NCBI GenBank assembly: GCA_014084085.1
Contig: NPFB01000029.1
Span: 116,945-180,944, forward strand
Direction of reading: 5' to 3'
DNA length: 64,000 nucleotides
From: Hondaea fermentalgiana
Lineage: Eukaryota > Sar > Bigyra > Thraustochytrida > Thraustochytriidae
Position numbers and translations under genes: made by a program. A model generated the notes under the pieces. That model was given only the letters and a program-made list of their open reading frames with translations, did not search any database and had not been told where the DNA came from. Shown here piece after piece: positions 1 through 9,656 of the stretch. Within the stretch, counting starts at the first letter, position 1. Each line of letters begins with the position of its first letter.

Positions 1-2
1 GC

Positions 3-1652
3 GCGTTCCGCTCAGCAAAGCAAGTTGAAGAGCGTCTCCTTCGTGAACACGTGGGCAGCAAGGGCCAGGTGGCGGCATACCGCGGTGTCTTACGCGTGCT
101 AAACGACGCGGTTGGATTTCACGTCCAGGCGTTCACCAAAACGCGCCGAGAAAGCCCACCGTCGCTGAAGAAGGTCTCCAAGGTGGTAGTGGACAAAGAC
201 GAGACCGCTGCGAATGATGTCAATTTGGCTCAAGTAAGTCGGCAAATCTCGTATACCTTGCCAGACAACCCGGACGCAGAGGTAGCGGTCGATGATATTG
301 CCGAGGGTTATCGCTATGGCCGCGAGGTCGTCCCGCTGAGTGGTCATGACGCTGAGATTGCTACCTACGCCACAATCAAGGAGCTCACAGTGCTCGGATA
401 CCTGGATCGATCCAAGGTGCCATTGTGGATGAACATGGGGTCCGTCAACTTTATTGAGGCCATGCCAGGTCTCGAGCGGTCTAACCAAGGTTTTCGCGCC
501 TGGGTGCAAGCTCTCTTGGAGCTAAACCGCGTCGCAGTTGCACGCTTTGTTCCTCGCGACAAGGGGACCCTTTCGATCGTTGCTCTTGTTCCGTACAAGG
601 ACGAGGCGCACGGTTATGAGTGTCTCTTCTCGAGAGAGCTTCCCTTTGAGCAAGATACGCGCGACTTCTCTTTTGGAACCATCAAGCTGCAATCGCTCAC
701 GCCATCTACGGAGCAAAAGGCTGCCGTCGACGCTCTCGTGACAGCTATGGATCTTAGCGCAGGCATTAAAGTGGAAGACCAAGCATCGTCCGCAAGTACG
801 CCTGCGCAGGTTCGAAAAGAGCTATTCCGCCCAGAGGACACACTAAACCCTTTTCTCGAGAGGCTCTTTCGGCTTTTGCTGGAGCGTGCCAAGGCACCGG
901 GATCCGCTCTGCCACAGGACGATCCAGTTGTCACAAGTTTTTACAAACCAAACGAAACCATGCTCGAGGCAGCCAAACCCGCGCTCGAGCAAATCCGCTC
1001 CTTATTCAAGCTGGAACATGTTGTCGATCCCAAAACGGGACGCAAAGCCGACGGTGAGCCGGCGGCCAAGCGCGCACGAATCGGAGCTGCCGGGGAATCG
1101 AAAGAAAACGATGGGGAACCTCAGGCAACAGGTATTGGTGTTGTGCAAGAAGCGGACGCGGACGCATCAGCAAGTGGCTGGTTTGACGCCGACAAACGCA
1201 TCGATGCTGTTGGAAACGTCAACCCAGAGGGCGACTATAATGCCATGTTGGACCGTCGGGACAAAGATCTATCTGAGCCAGCGTTTCATGGCATGGTCAA
1301 ACAGATCGATCTCTTGCTCGGACCCGAAGGCGGCGAGGAGTTTCATCCAAAGGCCCTGCGCTGCGTCGAAGCACTTCGCAAAGGTTCCCTGCGTGCCAGC
1401 ACCGAAACGGACTTTAATCATTTTCTGCGCAGGCTCAAGGTCTCTTGCGAGCCTTCATTTTGGAAGCGAGTGGCCGCGGCAAATCTCACGCTCATCAGCT
1501 CTGACGACGCTGTGGCCGTGTCTGGCGTGTCCGCGAAAGACGCGGCCGATTTTATCAAGGAGAATGTTTCGCGGAACGATCAAGCTGGCGCTCTTATGGC
1601 TCCAGCCCCCGCGGTCCCAGCTCAGGATGCCGATTTCGATGATTTCGATTGA
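3..1652 (+). CDS. XRCC5: Ku80 (XRCC5) DNA-end-binding protein, 5' end truncated by the window
   Basis: The frame is open to the window edge, so the amino terminus (the vWA domain and part of the linker) lies outside; 549 residues are visible, against about 730 in human Ku80. The visible part starts just before the Ku beta-barrel. Recognisable Ku80 core blocks are YRYGREVVPLS, GYECLFSRELPFEQD and TPSTEQKAAVDALV, the last opening the helical arm. The carboxyl terminus carries the Ku80-specific globular domain (FNHFLRRLK, then FWKRVAAANLTLIS and VSAKDAADFI) and a short acidic end, DADFDDFD, in the place of the vertebrate DNA-PKcs-contacting tail. Family role: with Ku70 it encircles broken DNA ends and starts non-homologous end joining; it acts in the nucleus. 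A KRAR-type basic patch sits between core and C-terminal domain. Identification is confident; the start cannot be given. Confidence 0.92.
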   Translation, partial: AFRSAKQVEERLLREHVGSKGQVAAYRGVLRVLNDAVGFHVQAFTKTRRESPPSLKKVSKVVVDKDETAANDVNLAQVSRQISYTLPDNPDAEVAVDDIAEGYRYGREVVPLSGHDAEIATYATIKELTVLGYLDRSKVPLWMNMGSVNFIEAMPGLERSNQGFRAWVQALLELNRVAVARFVPRDKGTLSIVALVPYKDEAHGYECLFSRELPFEQDTRDFSFGTIKLQSLTPSTEQKAAVDALVTAMDLSAGIKVEDQASSASTPAQVRKELFRPEDTLNPFLERLFRLLLERAKAPGSALPQDDPVVTSFYKPNETMLEAAKPALEQIRSLFKLEHVVDPKTGRKADGEPAAKRARIGAAGESKENDGEPQATGIGVVQEADADASASGWFDADKRIDAVGNVNPEGDYNAMLDRRDKDLSEPAFHGMVKQIDLLLGPEGGEEFHPKALRCVEALRKGSLRASTETDFNHFLRRLKVSCEPSFWKRVAAANLTLISSDDAVAVSGVSAKDAADFIKENVSRNDQAGALMAPAPAVPAQDADFDDFD

Positions 1653-2603
1653 TGCACTATTTCTCCTTTTTTTTCCCCCTTTCTTTCCTTTCTTTCCTTT
1701 TCTTTTCTTTGGTTGTAAAACGGTGTGTACCAAAGGACTTTGTGAGATAGATCCGTTATGCCCATTTTTCCAAACTTCCGGTTCGCGGCGCCGTTTTTAG
1801 GCTGACCGAGCCTGGGGCTGGGGCCGGGGCCCGGTCGTCGCTCGAATCCTTAGGATGATCCCGAGAGCGAGCGCTCGCGGCCTGGTACGCCACACCACGG
1901 CACGCCACCCCGCGACATCCTAGAACCTACCTCCCAACGCACCCACCCGCTGTCGACGTTGCTTGCTCCAGCGAGCGAGCGCGCGCGCGACGCGACCGTC
2001 CGTCCGTCGGAATCAAGAAGGAAATTGTGTGGCGAGCTGCACCATGCCAGAACTCCGCAGCCATCTTGGAGAAGGCGATTCTGAGAAGTTCTGAAAGGGG
2101 AAGTTTCCGGCGCGGAGGTCGATTTTCTTTTGCTGGCTGGCGTGATGCCCGCAGAAGCAAGAAACCCTCACCACACGGTCACTAGACTGCCATTCAGGAG
2201 TTGGACTCCTTTCCAGCTGAATCAGCCAGAGGTCCGCGACCGGGAAAGCCAACAGCATGCTGTGAGGCAGAAACTGCGGCTCTTTTCATCGTTAATTCTG
2301 CTGGAGGTGGCGCAGCGGTAGAGTGCTGCCTGCCACTACTGAGAACCTTCTCTCAGGAGAGAGAGGGTGCAGCAAATCAGCAAGATCATACCGAGCGCTC
2401 TCGCTCGTGTGTGCGTGTGCGCGCGCGCACTCCTCGCTTGTGTGTGCCTGCTTTAGACCATTGCTCGTTCGCTCGCTCGCTCGCTAGCTTGCCCGCGCGG
2501 GTGGCGCACACGCAGCGGGTGTGATAGCGCGTGCGATAGCGCGTGCGTGAGTGCAAACGAGTGCGCACACGCACGTCCTCATAATTGGTTGCTGCTCTGC
2601 ACG
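1653..2603. other. Spacer between Ku80 and the adenylate cyclase gene
   Basis: No convincing coding region. A pyrimidine-rich run (about 1663-1712) follows the Ku80 stop. Alternating GTGTGCG/GCGCGC and TCGC repeats lie at about 2399-2492. Around 2307-2330 there is a match to a tRNA A-box (TGGCGCAGCGG), but no tRNA fold could be closed. The last part must hold the promoter and leader of the downstream gene. Confidence 0.6.
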
Positions 2604-5600
2604 ATGGGTGCTGGGGCATCGGCCTCGAAACAGGATAAATATGCATCCAAGGACCTGCATGACGCGATGAATAACGATGGCCACGCGTCATTCAAAGGAG
2701 CCGACGACAGCACAAGGATGGAGAAACCCGCCCAGCCTGTGCGATCGAACTCGCGAAAAGCTATTCTCGCTGCGCGAAGGGCCGATCAGGCCGAATACGA
2801 CTCTGACACGGCCGACAACCAGTCCCAGACGTCTATCGCAAGTCTCGGTCGCGGCGAGCTGCTCAAGGAAATTGCTCTCGCCACAGAACCCGCACAACTT
2901 GATGCGCTGCTCGAAGAATGCAGGGACGACGCCGATGAGCTTGCGCTTGTTGCGCGCGAGTCGATTGCACAATTGCGAAGACTTTTGCAAGTTAACCACC
3001 TTGCCCGAGAGCTCTCACGACAGCACGATAATAAGAGTCAGTACGCGTACATTGTACGAAGTCTTTCCCATATCGTCGGCGCAGACCGCGCCATACTTTA
3101 CAGTGTGGATCCAGGGACCAAGACGCTTCGTATGCAAGTCGCACGACATTTTGATTTGGACGATGATGAAAATGGAGAAGGGACCTCTTTTGATGCCAAG
3201 GCCAAGAGCAAGGTCGCCTTCAATATCAAGTCCCCGCCGATCGCAATTGGCGAGGGGATTCCCGGCGAGGTAGCACGAACAGGCGTTAGCATCAACTCAA
3301 GCGATGCGTACGCTAATCCACGCTTTGACCCGTCCATCGACGCTTCGGCCGAGACAAAGACGGTGTCACTCCTAACTGTTCCCATCGGACTTCCCGAGAC
3401 CGCAGCGCCAGTGAAGCTTGGGCGCGGGTTTACCACAACCGATCTAGAGACGGTGCATGCCCAAGAGCGGATGCGATGTCAACCAAAGTCCGCGGCAGAC
3501 CTGCGAGAAGAACGCTTGTTCGTTATTGGTGTGGTTCAAGTCATCAACAAGCGCAATGAAGCTGGGGAAATCATCCCCTTTACGGCGGATGATCAGCTGG
3601 TTCTTGAGGCCTCGAGCAGCATTATTGCAGGTTATTTGAATCATGTGCAGCTCCGGGAAAAGGAGGAGAATGAGCGTCGCCGCAAAGAAGCCATTCTCGA
3701 TATTGCAGTAGCGCTGGGCGGAACACTCGACATTCGCTCGCTCATCTGGACCGTGGCAGACAGACTCCGGTACACTTTCGCAGTGGAGAGATGCTCGCTC
3801 TTTTTCGTGGACGAGGAGACACAAACGTTGTGGACGGTGGCTTCGAGCTTTGCCAAAGAGTGGGAAAAGCTAGCCGCTGGAAGTGGCATCATTCGCTTAC
3901 CCTTGGGCAAGGGTATTGCCGGGCACGTTGCGCGCACCGGGGAGATGGTCAACGTGGAGAATGCCTACGAGGACGAGCGATTCAATCAGGAGTTAGATCG
4001 GCAGACACATTTCAAAACGCGCACGATCTTGTGTGGGCCCATCAAGAACTCGGAGGGCAAGGTCGTAGCTGTTATTCAGCTCATCAACAAGACGAACGGC
4101 GACGTGAGCTCCAAGTCGCAAGCTGTCCCAAGCAACACTCCGTCAGACTTGCATCGAAGCGTGTCTCTCACGGCTCGGCGGCAGCCAGAATGCCCCAAGA
4201 ATGACGACGCTGCTGAACCAAGCGTTGGCGGGCGACCGTCATCGATAGCAAATCGGAGCGGCATCAAATCGCTGGCTAGCAGCTTTCGCATTCACGTCTC
4301 ACCGATGCGGCGGAGGAGCAGCGTCGTGTACGGGACGGGAGATGGATATGAGGCCTTTGATAAGGACGACGAGCAGCTTTTGAGCGGTCTCTTTTCGATG
4401 TTGAGCGTTGCCATTGCAAATACTGAGCTCTTTTCGAATTCTTTCATTGCACGCCATAGACTCAAGTGCGTCTTGGAAAACGTGGCTGAGCTTGTGCTTA
4501 CGGTTGATAAGGAGGGCATGCTGATGGGTTGCAATCGCTCGAGCACCGAGGTAAATCAGCTATTTGGAACCGATATTCCGGCGAATGTTATGCGCACCAC
4601 AAAGGTGACAGAGTGGCTCCCGGACGAGGTTCTTGCCTCTCAGATGCGTCGCTTGCTGAAGGAAGCCATCTCGGATCAGCGCAGAGCGCGCAACATGGGC
4701 GTGACTCAGTCGGATTACACAATACAATCTGGAGGCCACGTGGTCAACTATACGATGAAGCCGATGTTTGGAATGGGGACTGGGCTCACGCAACTCATTC
4801 GAGCGCAACAAGACGCTCAGCTTGGTGGACAAAGTGTGGTACAGCAGGAGTCCAGTGCTACACTCACAGCCGCCGCGGATCTGCCAGCAAACATGCCAGC
4901 AGGCCTGCCACCAGGCACGCAGGCCTTGTCGAAGCCACCCTTGCTTTCCAAGTCATGGAGTAACTTTGGGTCGACGCGGTCCGTCATCACCACCACTTTT
5001 GGTGAGGAGGACACTGACTTGATGGAGGCTCAGTTTTTTGCGGGTCCAAGACAACAGCATGGCAACACGAGCACGGGCCAGGGTAGGGAAGGTATGGGTG
5101 ACAACGAAGTGATTGGGGCCGTGCTATGCCTGGATGACAAGACTCCAGAGCAGAAATTGCGCAGCACACTAAACAAGTATCTGGCCCCGGACTTGGTTGA
5201 TCATCTCCTGCACGACGGGCAACTCAAGCTTGGAGGTACACGGCAGCAGGTGACCATTCTGTTTTCGGATATTCGGGGCTTTACTACCTTTAGCGAGCAG
5301 GTTGGGGCACAAGAGATTTTTGGCACGCTCAACGAGTACTTTAGCTGCATGGTGGAGGTCATTACGCGGTACGGAGGCATTGTGGACAAGTTCATTGGCG
5401 ACGCGCTCATGGCCGTTTTTGGTGTGCCCAAGCAGAGCGAACATGATGCCTATAATGCGTGTCTGGCCGCGAGGGCCATGGAGACTGCCCTTTCTGATTT
5501 TAACGCGGCGCGCCGTGCCAAGGGCAAACCCATTATCAAGATTGGCATCGGGATTAGCACGGGCGAGGTTTATTGCGGTAATATTGGGTCCGAGAACCGC

Positions 5601-6524
5601 TTCGAATACACGGTGATTGGTGACGCCGTCAATGTCGCTTCGCGTCTGGAGTCAACGACGAAGGAGTTTGCCGTCCCCAACCTCATCAGCGCAGGAACGT
5701 ACGACGAGATCGTGGAAAGTGGGTGTCCCGTCCAGATTGTGAACGGGGACACCGTCGCATCGTGCTCCAAAAGTGAGTCGAGAACGGTGGCTTCGGCGGC
5801 GGCGGATGTGGAGGAGGGGAAAGAGGAGACCAAAGATGCTGAAGAGCAAAAGCAGGATCACAGGGGAGGCTCCACCTCTGAGGACACGAGCATTCTCTGG
5901 CTGCGCGAGGTGGATCGTGTGCGCGTGGCTGGCCAAAACGCGCAAACGCAGCTCTTTGAGATCCTAGGCGTTGGCAGATCTCTTTCCGACGTGATTTCCG
6001 AGAAGCAAGTAAGCGCCATACGCGACTACAGTGCTGGACTACGTGCATATCGCGCGCGTGACATCGAAACGGCACTAAAGCATTTTGGTGCAGCTGCAGA
6101 CCTGAACGATGGCCCGGCGTGTCTCTTTGAGGAACGCTGCGAATTCCTCATCAAGAACCCGCCCGGTGAAAGCTGGGATGGAGTGTGGGATATGCAGAAG
6201 GTTTCCGTCTGGACGTACAACCCTGGTGCCGATGCTGCTGGGGCAAGTGCAGAGCCTAGGGCGATGGACCCGCTCATGCGTCGTCTCTCGCGCAAATCAA
6301 GCGTTGCGGAGCCAAAAGCGGGCACCTTTTTGCGACAAACAACAGCCTCAAGCGTGCACTCGCTCCCGGCGAATACTGGCTCACACTCAACCCAGAGCAA
6401 CGCTGAGAATCAAGGTGCCAAAGATGCTCAGTCTGAGCAACAAGGCCTGCCCACTCTTGGCCAAAACAGGATAAAGAGGGCCAAGAGTATCATAGTACGT
6501 CCGGGGAATAGTCTTTTGCAGTAG
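2604..6524 (+). CDS. Class III adenylate cyclase with GAF-GAF-PAS sensor modules and an N-myristoylation motif
   Basis: 1306 residues from the ATG at 2604. An in-frame codon 57 bases upstream exists, but this start gives MGAGAS, a good N-myristoylation signal (Gly2, Ser6), so membrane anchoring is likely. Two GAF domains lie at about 130-340 and 363-600 and a PAS-like segment (VLENVAELVLTVDKEG) at about 616-720. The cyclase domain starts near 883. Metal-binding Asp889 (FSDIRGF) and Asp933 (FIGDAL), purine-reading Lys929 and Thr1003 (EYTVIGDAVNVASR) and transition-state Arg1014 are all present. Lys/Thr at the base-reading positions points to ATP rather than GTP. After the cyclase comes an acidic low-complexity insert, then a TPR-like helix pair ending PPGESWDGVWDM, the tail usual in bacterial GAF/PAS cyclases. 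The architecture is bacterial rather than animal-like. Expected product is cAMP; the GAF/PAS ligand is unknown. Confidence 0.9.
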   Translation: MGAGASASKQDKYASKDLHDAMNNDGHASFKGADDSTRMEKPAQPVRSNSRKAILAARRADQAEYDSDTADNQSQTSIASLGRGELLKEIALATEPAQLDALLEECRDDADELALVARESIAQLRRLLQVNHLARELSRQHDNKSQYAYIVRSLSHIVGADRAILYSVDPGTKTLRMQVARHFDLDDDENGEGTSFDAKAKSKVAFNIKSPPIAIGEGIPGEVARTGVSINSSDAYANPRFDPSIDASAETKTVSLLTVPIGLPETAAPVKLGRGFTTTDLETVHAQERMRCQPKSAADLREERLFVIGVVQVINKRNEAGEIIPFTADDQLVLEASSSIIAGYLNHVQLREKEENERRRKEAILDIAVALGGTLDIRSLIWTVADRLRYTFAVERCSLFFVDEETQTLWTVASSFAKEWEKLAAGSGIIRLPLGKGIAGHVARTGEMVNVENAYEDERFNQELDRQTHFKTRTILCGPIKNSEGKVVAVIQLINKTNGDVSSKSQAVPSNTPSDLHRSVSLTARRQPECPKNDDAAEPSVGGRPSSIANRSGIKSLASSFRIHVSPMRRRSSVVYGTGDGYEAFDKDDEQLLSGLFSMLSVAIANTELFSNSFIARHRLKCVLENVAELVLTVDKEGMLMGCNRSSTEVNQLFGTDIPANVMRTTKVTEWLPDEVLASQMRRLLKEAISDQRRARNMGVTQSDYTIQSGGHVVNYTMKPMFGMGTGLTQLIRAQQDAQLGGQSVVQQESSATLTAAADLPANMPAGLPPGTQALSKPPLLSKSWSNFGSTRSVITTTFGEEDTDLMEAQFFAGPRQQHGNTSTGQGREGMGDNEVIGAVLCLDDKTPEQKLRSTLNKYLAPDLVDHLLHDGQLKLGGTRQQVTILFSDIRGFTTFSEQVGAQEIFGTLNEYFSCMVEVITRYGGIVDKFIGDALMAVFGVPKQSEHDAYNACLAARAMETALSDFNAARRAKGKPIIKIGIGISTGEVYCGNIGSENRFEYTVIGDAVNVASRLESTTKEFAVPNLISAGTYDEIVESGCPVQIVNGDTVASCSKSESRTVASAAADVEEGKEETKDAEEQKQDHRGGSTSEDTSILWLREVDRVRVAGQNAQTQLFEILGVGRSLSDVISEKQVSAIRDYSAGLRAYRARDIETALKHFGAAADLNDGPACLFEERCEFLIKNPPGESWDGVWDMQKVSVWTYNPGADAAGASAEPRAMDPLMRRLSRKSSVAEPKAGTFLRQTTASSVHSLPANTGSHSTQSNAENQGAKDAQSEQQGLPTLGQNRIKRAKSIIVRPGNSLLQ

Positions 6525-7043
6525 CCATAAAGCCAGATCGACGGAAAAGTAGTGTACTACCCCACCAATCTTGAGGAATTCACCATGGCAGATGATCGAT
6601 CGCCAGCTTCACGACAGTCTGCGCCCTTTTGCATGACTGAAATGCAGAATCATGCTTTGATCGCGAACATGTGATTGAGTGGCGTGGAGTTGGTCGAGGT
6701 GGAGATGTCTTTTGCTGATGAAGTGGACGTGCTTGTATGCACAGGTGACATGAATGACATTTCTTCGTGCTTGACTGTAAACGCGAGTGGTCTGTCCCAG
6801 GGCCCCGACAACAATTTTTGTATTGCTACTTTTGTCTTGCTATCTTTTGTCTTGCTATTTTTGTCTCGCTGCTTTTGTCTTGCTGCTTTTGTCTTGCTGC
6901 TTTTGCTTGCTTTCGCCTTTTTTCACCTCGCTCGGTCCTGTCCTTGCGGATTAATGATGGTCGATCCGACACCTGCAAATCCCATTCCGGCTGCTGCCGG
7001 CGACGCGAGGTGACTGACCCCGAAACATCAACTCCGAGCGACA
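6525..7043. other. Spacer with 14-15 bp T-rich tandem repeat
   Basis: No gene is supported. The main feature is the imperfect repeat at 6815-6915; frames through it are Leu/Phe/Cys-rich artefacts of the repeat. Confidence 0.6.
6815..6915 (+). repeat. Tandem repeat, unit about 14 bp (GCTTTTGTCTTGCT)
   Basis: About six imperfect copies read directly from the sequence; the last copies have an exact 14-base period (copies start at 6871 and 6885). It lies about 130 bases upstream of the alpha/beta hydrolase start and may be in its leader. Confidence 0.8.
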
Positions 7044-8033
7044 ATGGAGACGGTCTTGGTGGGCGGCGTGGAGGCGTGCGTGGTGTGGCCGCGACGCACG
7101 GGCGCGAGAAGGTCCAGCAGCGGGGGTAGCAGCAACAGCAGCAGCGCAGATGGGCACGTCAATGCAAGCGAGAATGGCGAGGCGACCGCGAAGCCGAAAA
7201 AATTGCAAGAGGCAGACTTGGGCGTCCCGAACGCGGAGGACGTGGAAGCTGCGCGCAAGCGCGGTGTCGAGGTAGTCTTCTTGATGCATGGGCGACTCGG
7301 AAAGCGAGAACACGTGCTGCGACATGCAGTGCGATTTGCGGAGCGAGGCTTCATGGCAGTATACTGGGACAATCCGAATCATGGGCGGCGTATACTGGAC
7401 GCCTCGCGCAACAATGCGTGGAACGCAGGTAATCTCCAACACGCAACCGACATGTACGCGCAAATGCTTGGGGCGCTTCGAGATCTTCAAATGTTTCTGG
7501 ACTTTTTGCCAGCGCTTCTGAGTGTGAACTTTCTTCGCACAGGTATTTTTGGCATTAGCCAAGGAGGGCATACCACCCTTGTCATGATGGGTCAGGAGCC
7601 GCGCATCGATGTCTGTGTTTCGCTCATCTCTTCAGGGGACTATATGGTCAACATGCAACGACGCTACGAGGCGTTGCGCGCGAGCGCCTCGGATGCGCAA
7701 AAGGACACGAACACATCGCTGCCCTCCTTTGACACGCTGGTTCCGGGCGCCTTGCAGCGTACTTTGGACCGATATGATCCAATTCGCAACGTGGATGCTG
7801 TCGCGACTGGCTGCAGACCGATTCTCATGGTCAATGGTGGCGCCGACGACCTCGTTCCTCTCGAATGCAACACCAAGCTCCACGCTGCGCTTGAGCCTTT
7901 GTACACAAGTAAATCTGGCAACCTTCAGCACCTTGTTTTGGAAGGCGTCAAGCATGCTACACCTGAGCCCATGATCCAGGCCGCCGAAGACTGGTTCGAG
8001 ACTCATTTGCGCGAGTCGTCTTCTTTGCTTTAG
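7044..8033 (+). CDS. Alpha/beta-hydrolase fold protein (serine hydrolase, substrate unknown)
   Basis: 329 residues. The first 70 are low-complexity (Ser/Gly/Asn-rich) and may be a flexible leader. The fold begins with VVFLMHGRLG, the oxyanion strand-loop. The nucleophile elbow is GISQGG (Ser172), the acid is Asp268 or Asp269 in GGADDLVP, and the base is His304 in GVKHATP, spaced as expected for the family. There is no signal peptide, so a cytosolic place is likely. Closest in style to bacterial and protist peptidase-S9-like or dienelactone-hydrolase-like esterases, but the cap region is not distinctive enough to name a substrate. Its neighbours give no functional hint. Confidence 0.8.
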   Translation: METVLVGGVEACVVWPRRTGARRSSSGGSSNSSSADGHVNASENGEATAKPKKLQEADLGVPNAEDVEAARKRGVEVVFLMHGRLGKREHVLRHAVRFAERGFMAVYWDNPNHGRRILDASRNNAWNAGNLQHATDMYAQMLGALRDLQMFLDFLPALLSVNFLRTGIFGISQGGHTTLVMMGQEPRIDVCVSLISSGDYMVNMQRRYEALRASASDAQKDTNTSLPSFDTLVPGALQRTLDRYDPIRNVDAVATGCRPILMVNGGADDLVPLECNTKLHAALEPLYTSKSGNLQHLVLEGVKHATPEPMIQAAEDWFETHLRESSSLL

Positions 8034-9188
8034 CTTTCACACCAATGAGCGATTGATCGAGCGAGCGAGACGTTCGTCGATGGCGCTTCTAAGCCACCTA
8101 AATTGAACTTGCCTTTTCCTTTTTCGCGAGGACGTTGTTCTTGTCGACCTTTTTAGCCATCCATCATGATCTTCGTATTGCTATACCTTCCAGCTTGCGG
8201 GATTCCTTGGGTTGTCCTTTCGGGGAGGGCATCTAAAACTTCTCAAACTATTCAGCCCACTATTCCCCCGATGCAAATCATCATATTTATGATGGCTACG
8301 TTGTCAAGTTTCCCCGATATCGGCCTGTAAGCTCGTTCGCTACCCCTCCGAACGACGAGTGGTTTTCTGCCAAATCGCTGGCTCTTGCCGCGCCGCCAGC
8401 GCACTCGAAGCAGCTGTAGGCGCAGCCTGCCGACCGACGCAAGCTTGTATACGGACGGACGATGCTGGCCCTGATCTGACGCTGGCGTTCGTCCGGCCCG
8501 CGCCGCAGACAGAGACTGCCAGTGCGGTCCGGCAGCTCCGGCGAGGGAGGGAGGAGATAGGGAGGGAGGGGCTCGAGGTAGCAGGCCCAAGAGGTTCCCT
8601 TTTTCACGTGGGGCGCTCGCGCGGGCACGTGCCGCCCTTGCATCATACCGGACCCAGCAACATACAATGGTTATTACAACCAGCCTGTCGCGTGTTCGGG
8701 TCGCGCGCACACTGGCGGTGGGGAAGGAGGACGTACGCGGAAGGTACCCCTGTGACCAGCGCGGGCGTCCGCGGGGAGGCGGAGACCGCGCGGGCCAGGG
8801 GGGGTAGGGGGCGCGTCTGTGGCCAGGTGCAGAGGGCCGTCGCGAGCCCGAGATCGAGCGAGGAGACGCGACGGAGCGATCGATCGCCCGACGAGACGCG
8901 ACGCGCTGCAGAGCCGAAACAGAGTCGCCGCCGCCGCCAGCAGCAGCGCCAACATCAGCATCAGCAGCAGCATCAGCAGCAGTAGCAGCAGCAGCTGCGT
9001 GCCGCCTGTGCGTCTTGGGCAGCGAGCGCCGAGCGAGGGAAGGAGTCCAGGAAGTCCAAGTCCAAGATCTGCTGCGCGACAGACTCGCAGGGCCGGCCTT
9101 GCTGTGCAGGAGCGAGCGAGCGAGCGAGCACACGTGGCGAGGCGAGCAGAGCTTGATCTAAGTCCGCGCGCGTAGGAGGAGTGCCATT
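8034..9188. other. Spacer and probable leader of the ankyrin gene
   Basis: No conserved protein is seen on either strand; long open frames here are GC-rich by-products with Arg/Ser/Ala composition. A CAG/CAT repeat occurs at about 8938-8998 and GAGC repeats near 9110-9128. The ankyrin start codon is at 9189, so the last hundred bases are probably untranslated leader. Confidence 0.55.
8938..8998 (+). repeat. CAG/CAT trinucleotide repeat
   Basis: Near-continuous CAGCAG and CATCAG triplets upstream of the ankyrin gene. Not in a supported coding frame. Confidence 0.8.
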
Positions 9189-9656
9189 ATGTCGGGCATT
9201 GAACTCTGCGAGGCTGCCGCCGAGGGAGACTTTAACACGGTGCGCGAGCTCATCCATGATGAGGGCGTCGACGTGAACGCGACCGATGAATCGAACTGGA
9301 CGGCGCTCCACAACGCCGCGTACGTCGGCGACGAGGAGATTCTCATGTTCCTCTTGGCGCAAGACGATATTGACGTGAACGCCACTGATAACTCTGGCAC
9401 CACGCCGTTCATGAACGTTGCCCTAAGCGGCAACATTGAGGCTGTCAAGCTCTTGCTGTCGCACCCGAAGATCAAGATCACGCTCAAGGATAACAGAGGT
9501 CAGATGGCCGTCGATTACGCCAAGAAGCGTGGCGTCAAGGACGTTACCAAGCTCGTGCGCAAGGAGACGAGCATCGCAATGAAAATGATGAAGGGTGCCA
9601 AGCGCCTTTCCCAGGGTGCCAGGCGTCTTTCGCAGCGCCTTTCCCGCAGGCGCTAA
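9189..9656 (+). CDS. Small ankyrin-repeat protein with basic Ser-rich tail
   Basis: 155 residues, start at the first ATG of the frame. Three ankyrin repeats plus a capping repeat span about 3-120: ELCEAAAEGDFNTVRELI, then WTALHNAAYVGDEEILMFLL, TPFMNVALSGNIEAVKLLL and QMAVDYAKKRGVKDVTKLV. Ankyrin stacks bind other proteins and have no enzyme activity. The last 30 residues are strongly basic and repeat the motif RLSQ/RRLSQ three times, resembling the protein-kinase-A consensus (RRxS). No signal peptide or membrane segment. Partner unknown. It is a complete small protein, not a fragment, judged by the capping repeats and the stop. Confidence 0.85.
   Translation: MSGIELCEAAAEGDFNTVRELIHDEGVDVNATDESNWTALHNAAYVGDEEILMFLLAQDDIDVNATDNSGTTPFMNVALSGNIEAVKLLLSHPKIKITLKDNRGQMAVDYAKKRGVKDVTKLVRKETSIAMKMMKGAKRLSQGARRLSQRLSRRR

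Noticed and set aside
2298..2385. tRNA-like stretch with a perfect A-box (TGGCGCAGCGGTAGAG)
   Set aside because: The D-stem has a mismatch, no anticodon stem pairs and no B-box or closing acceptor is found. It may be a relic of a tRNA or a SINE head, but cannot be called.
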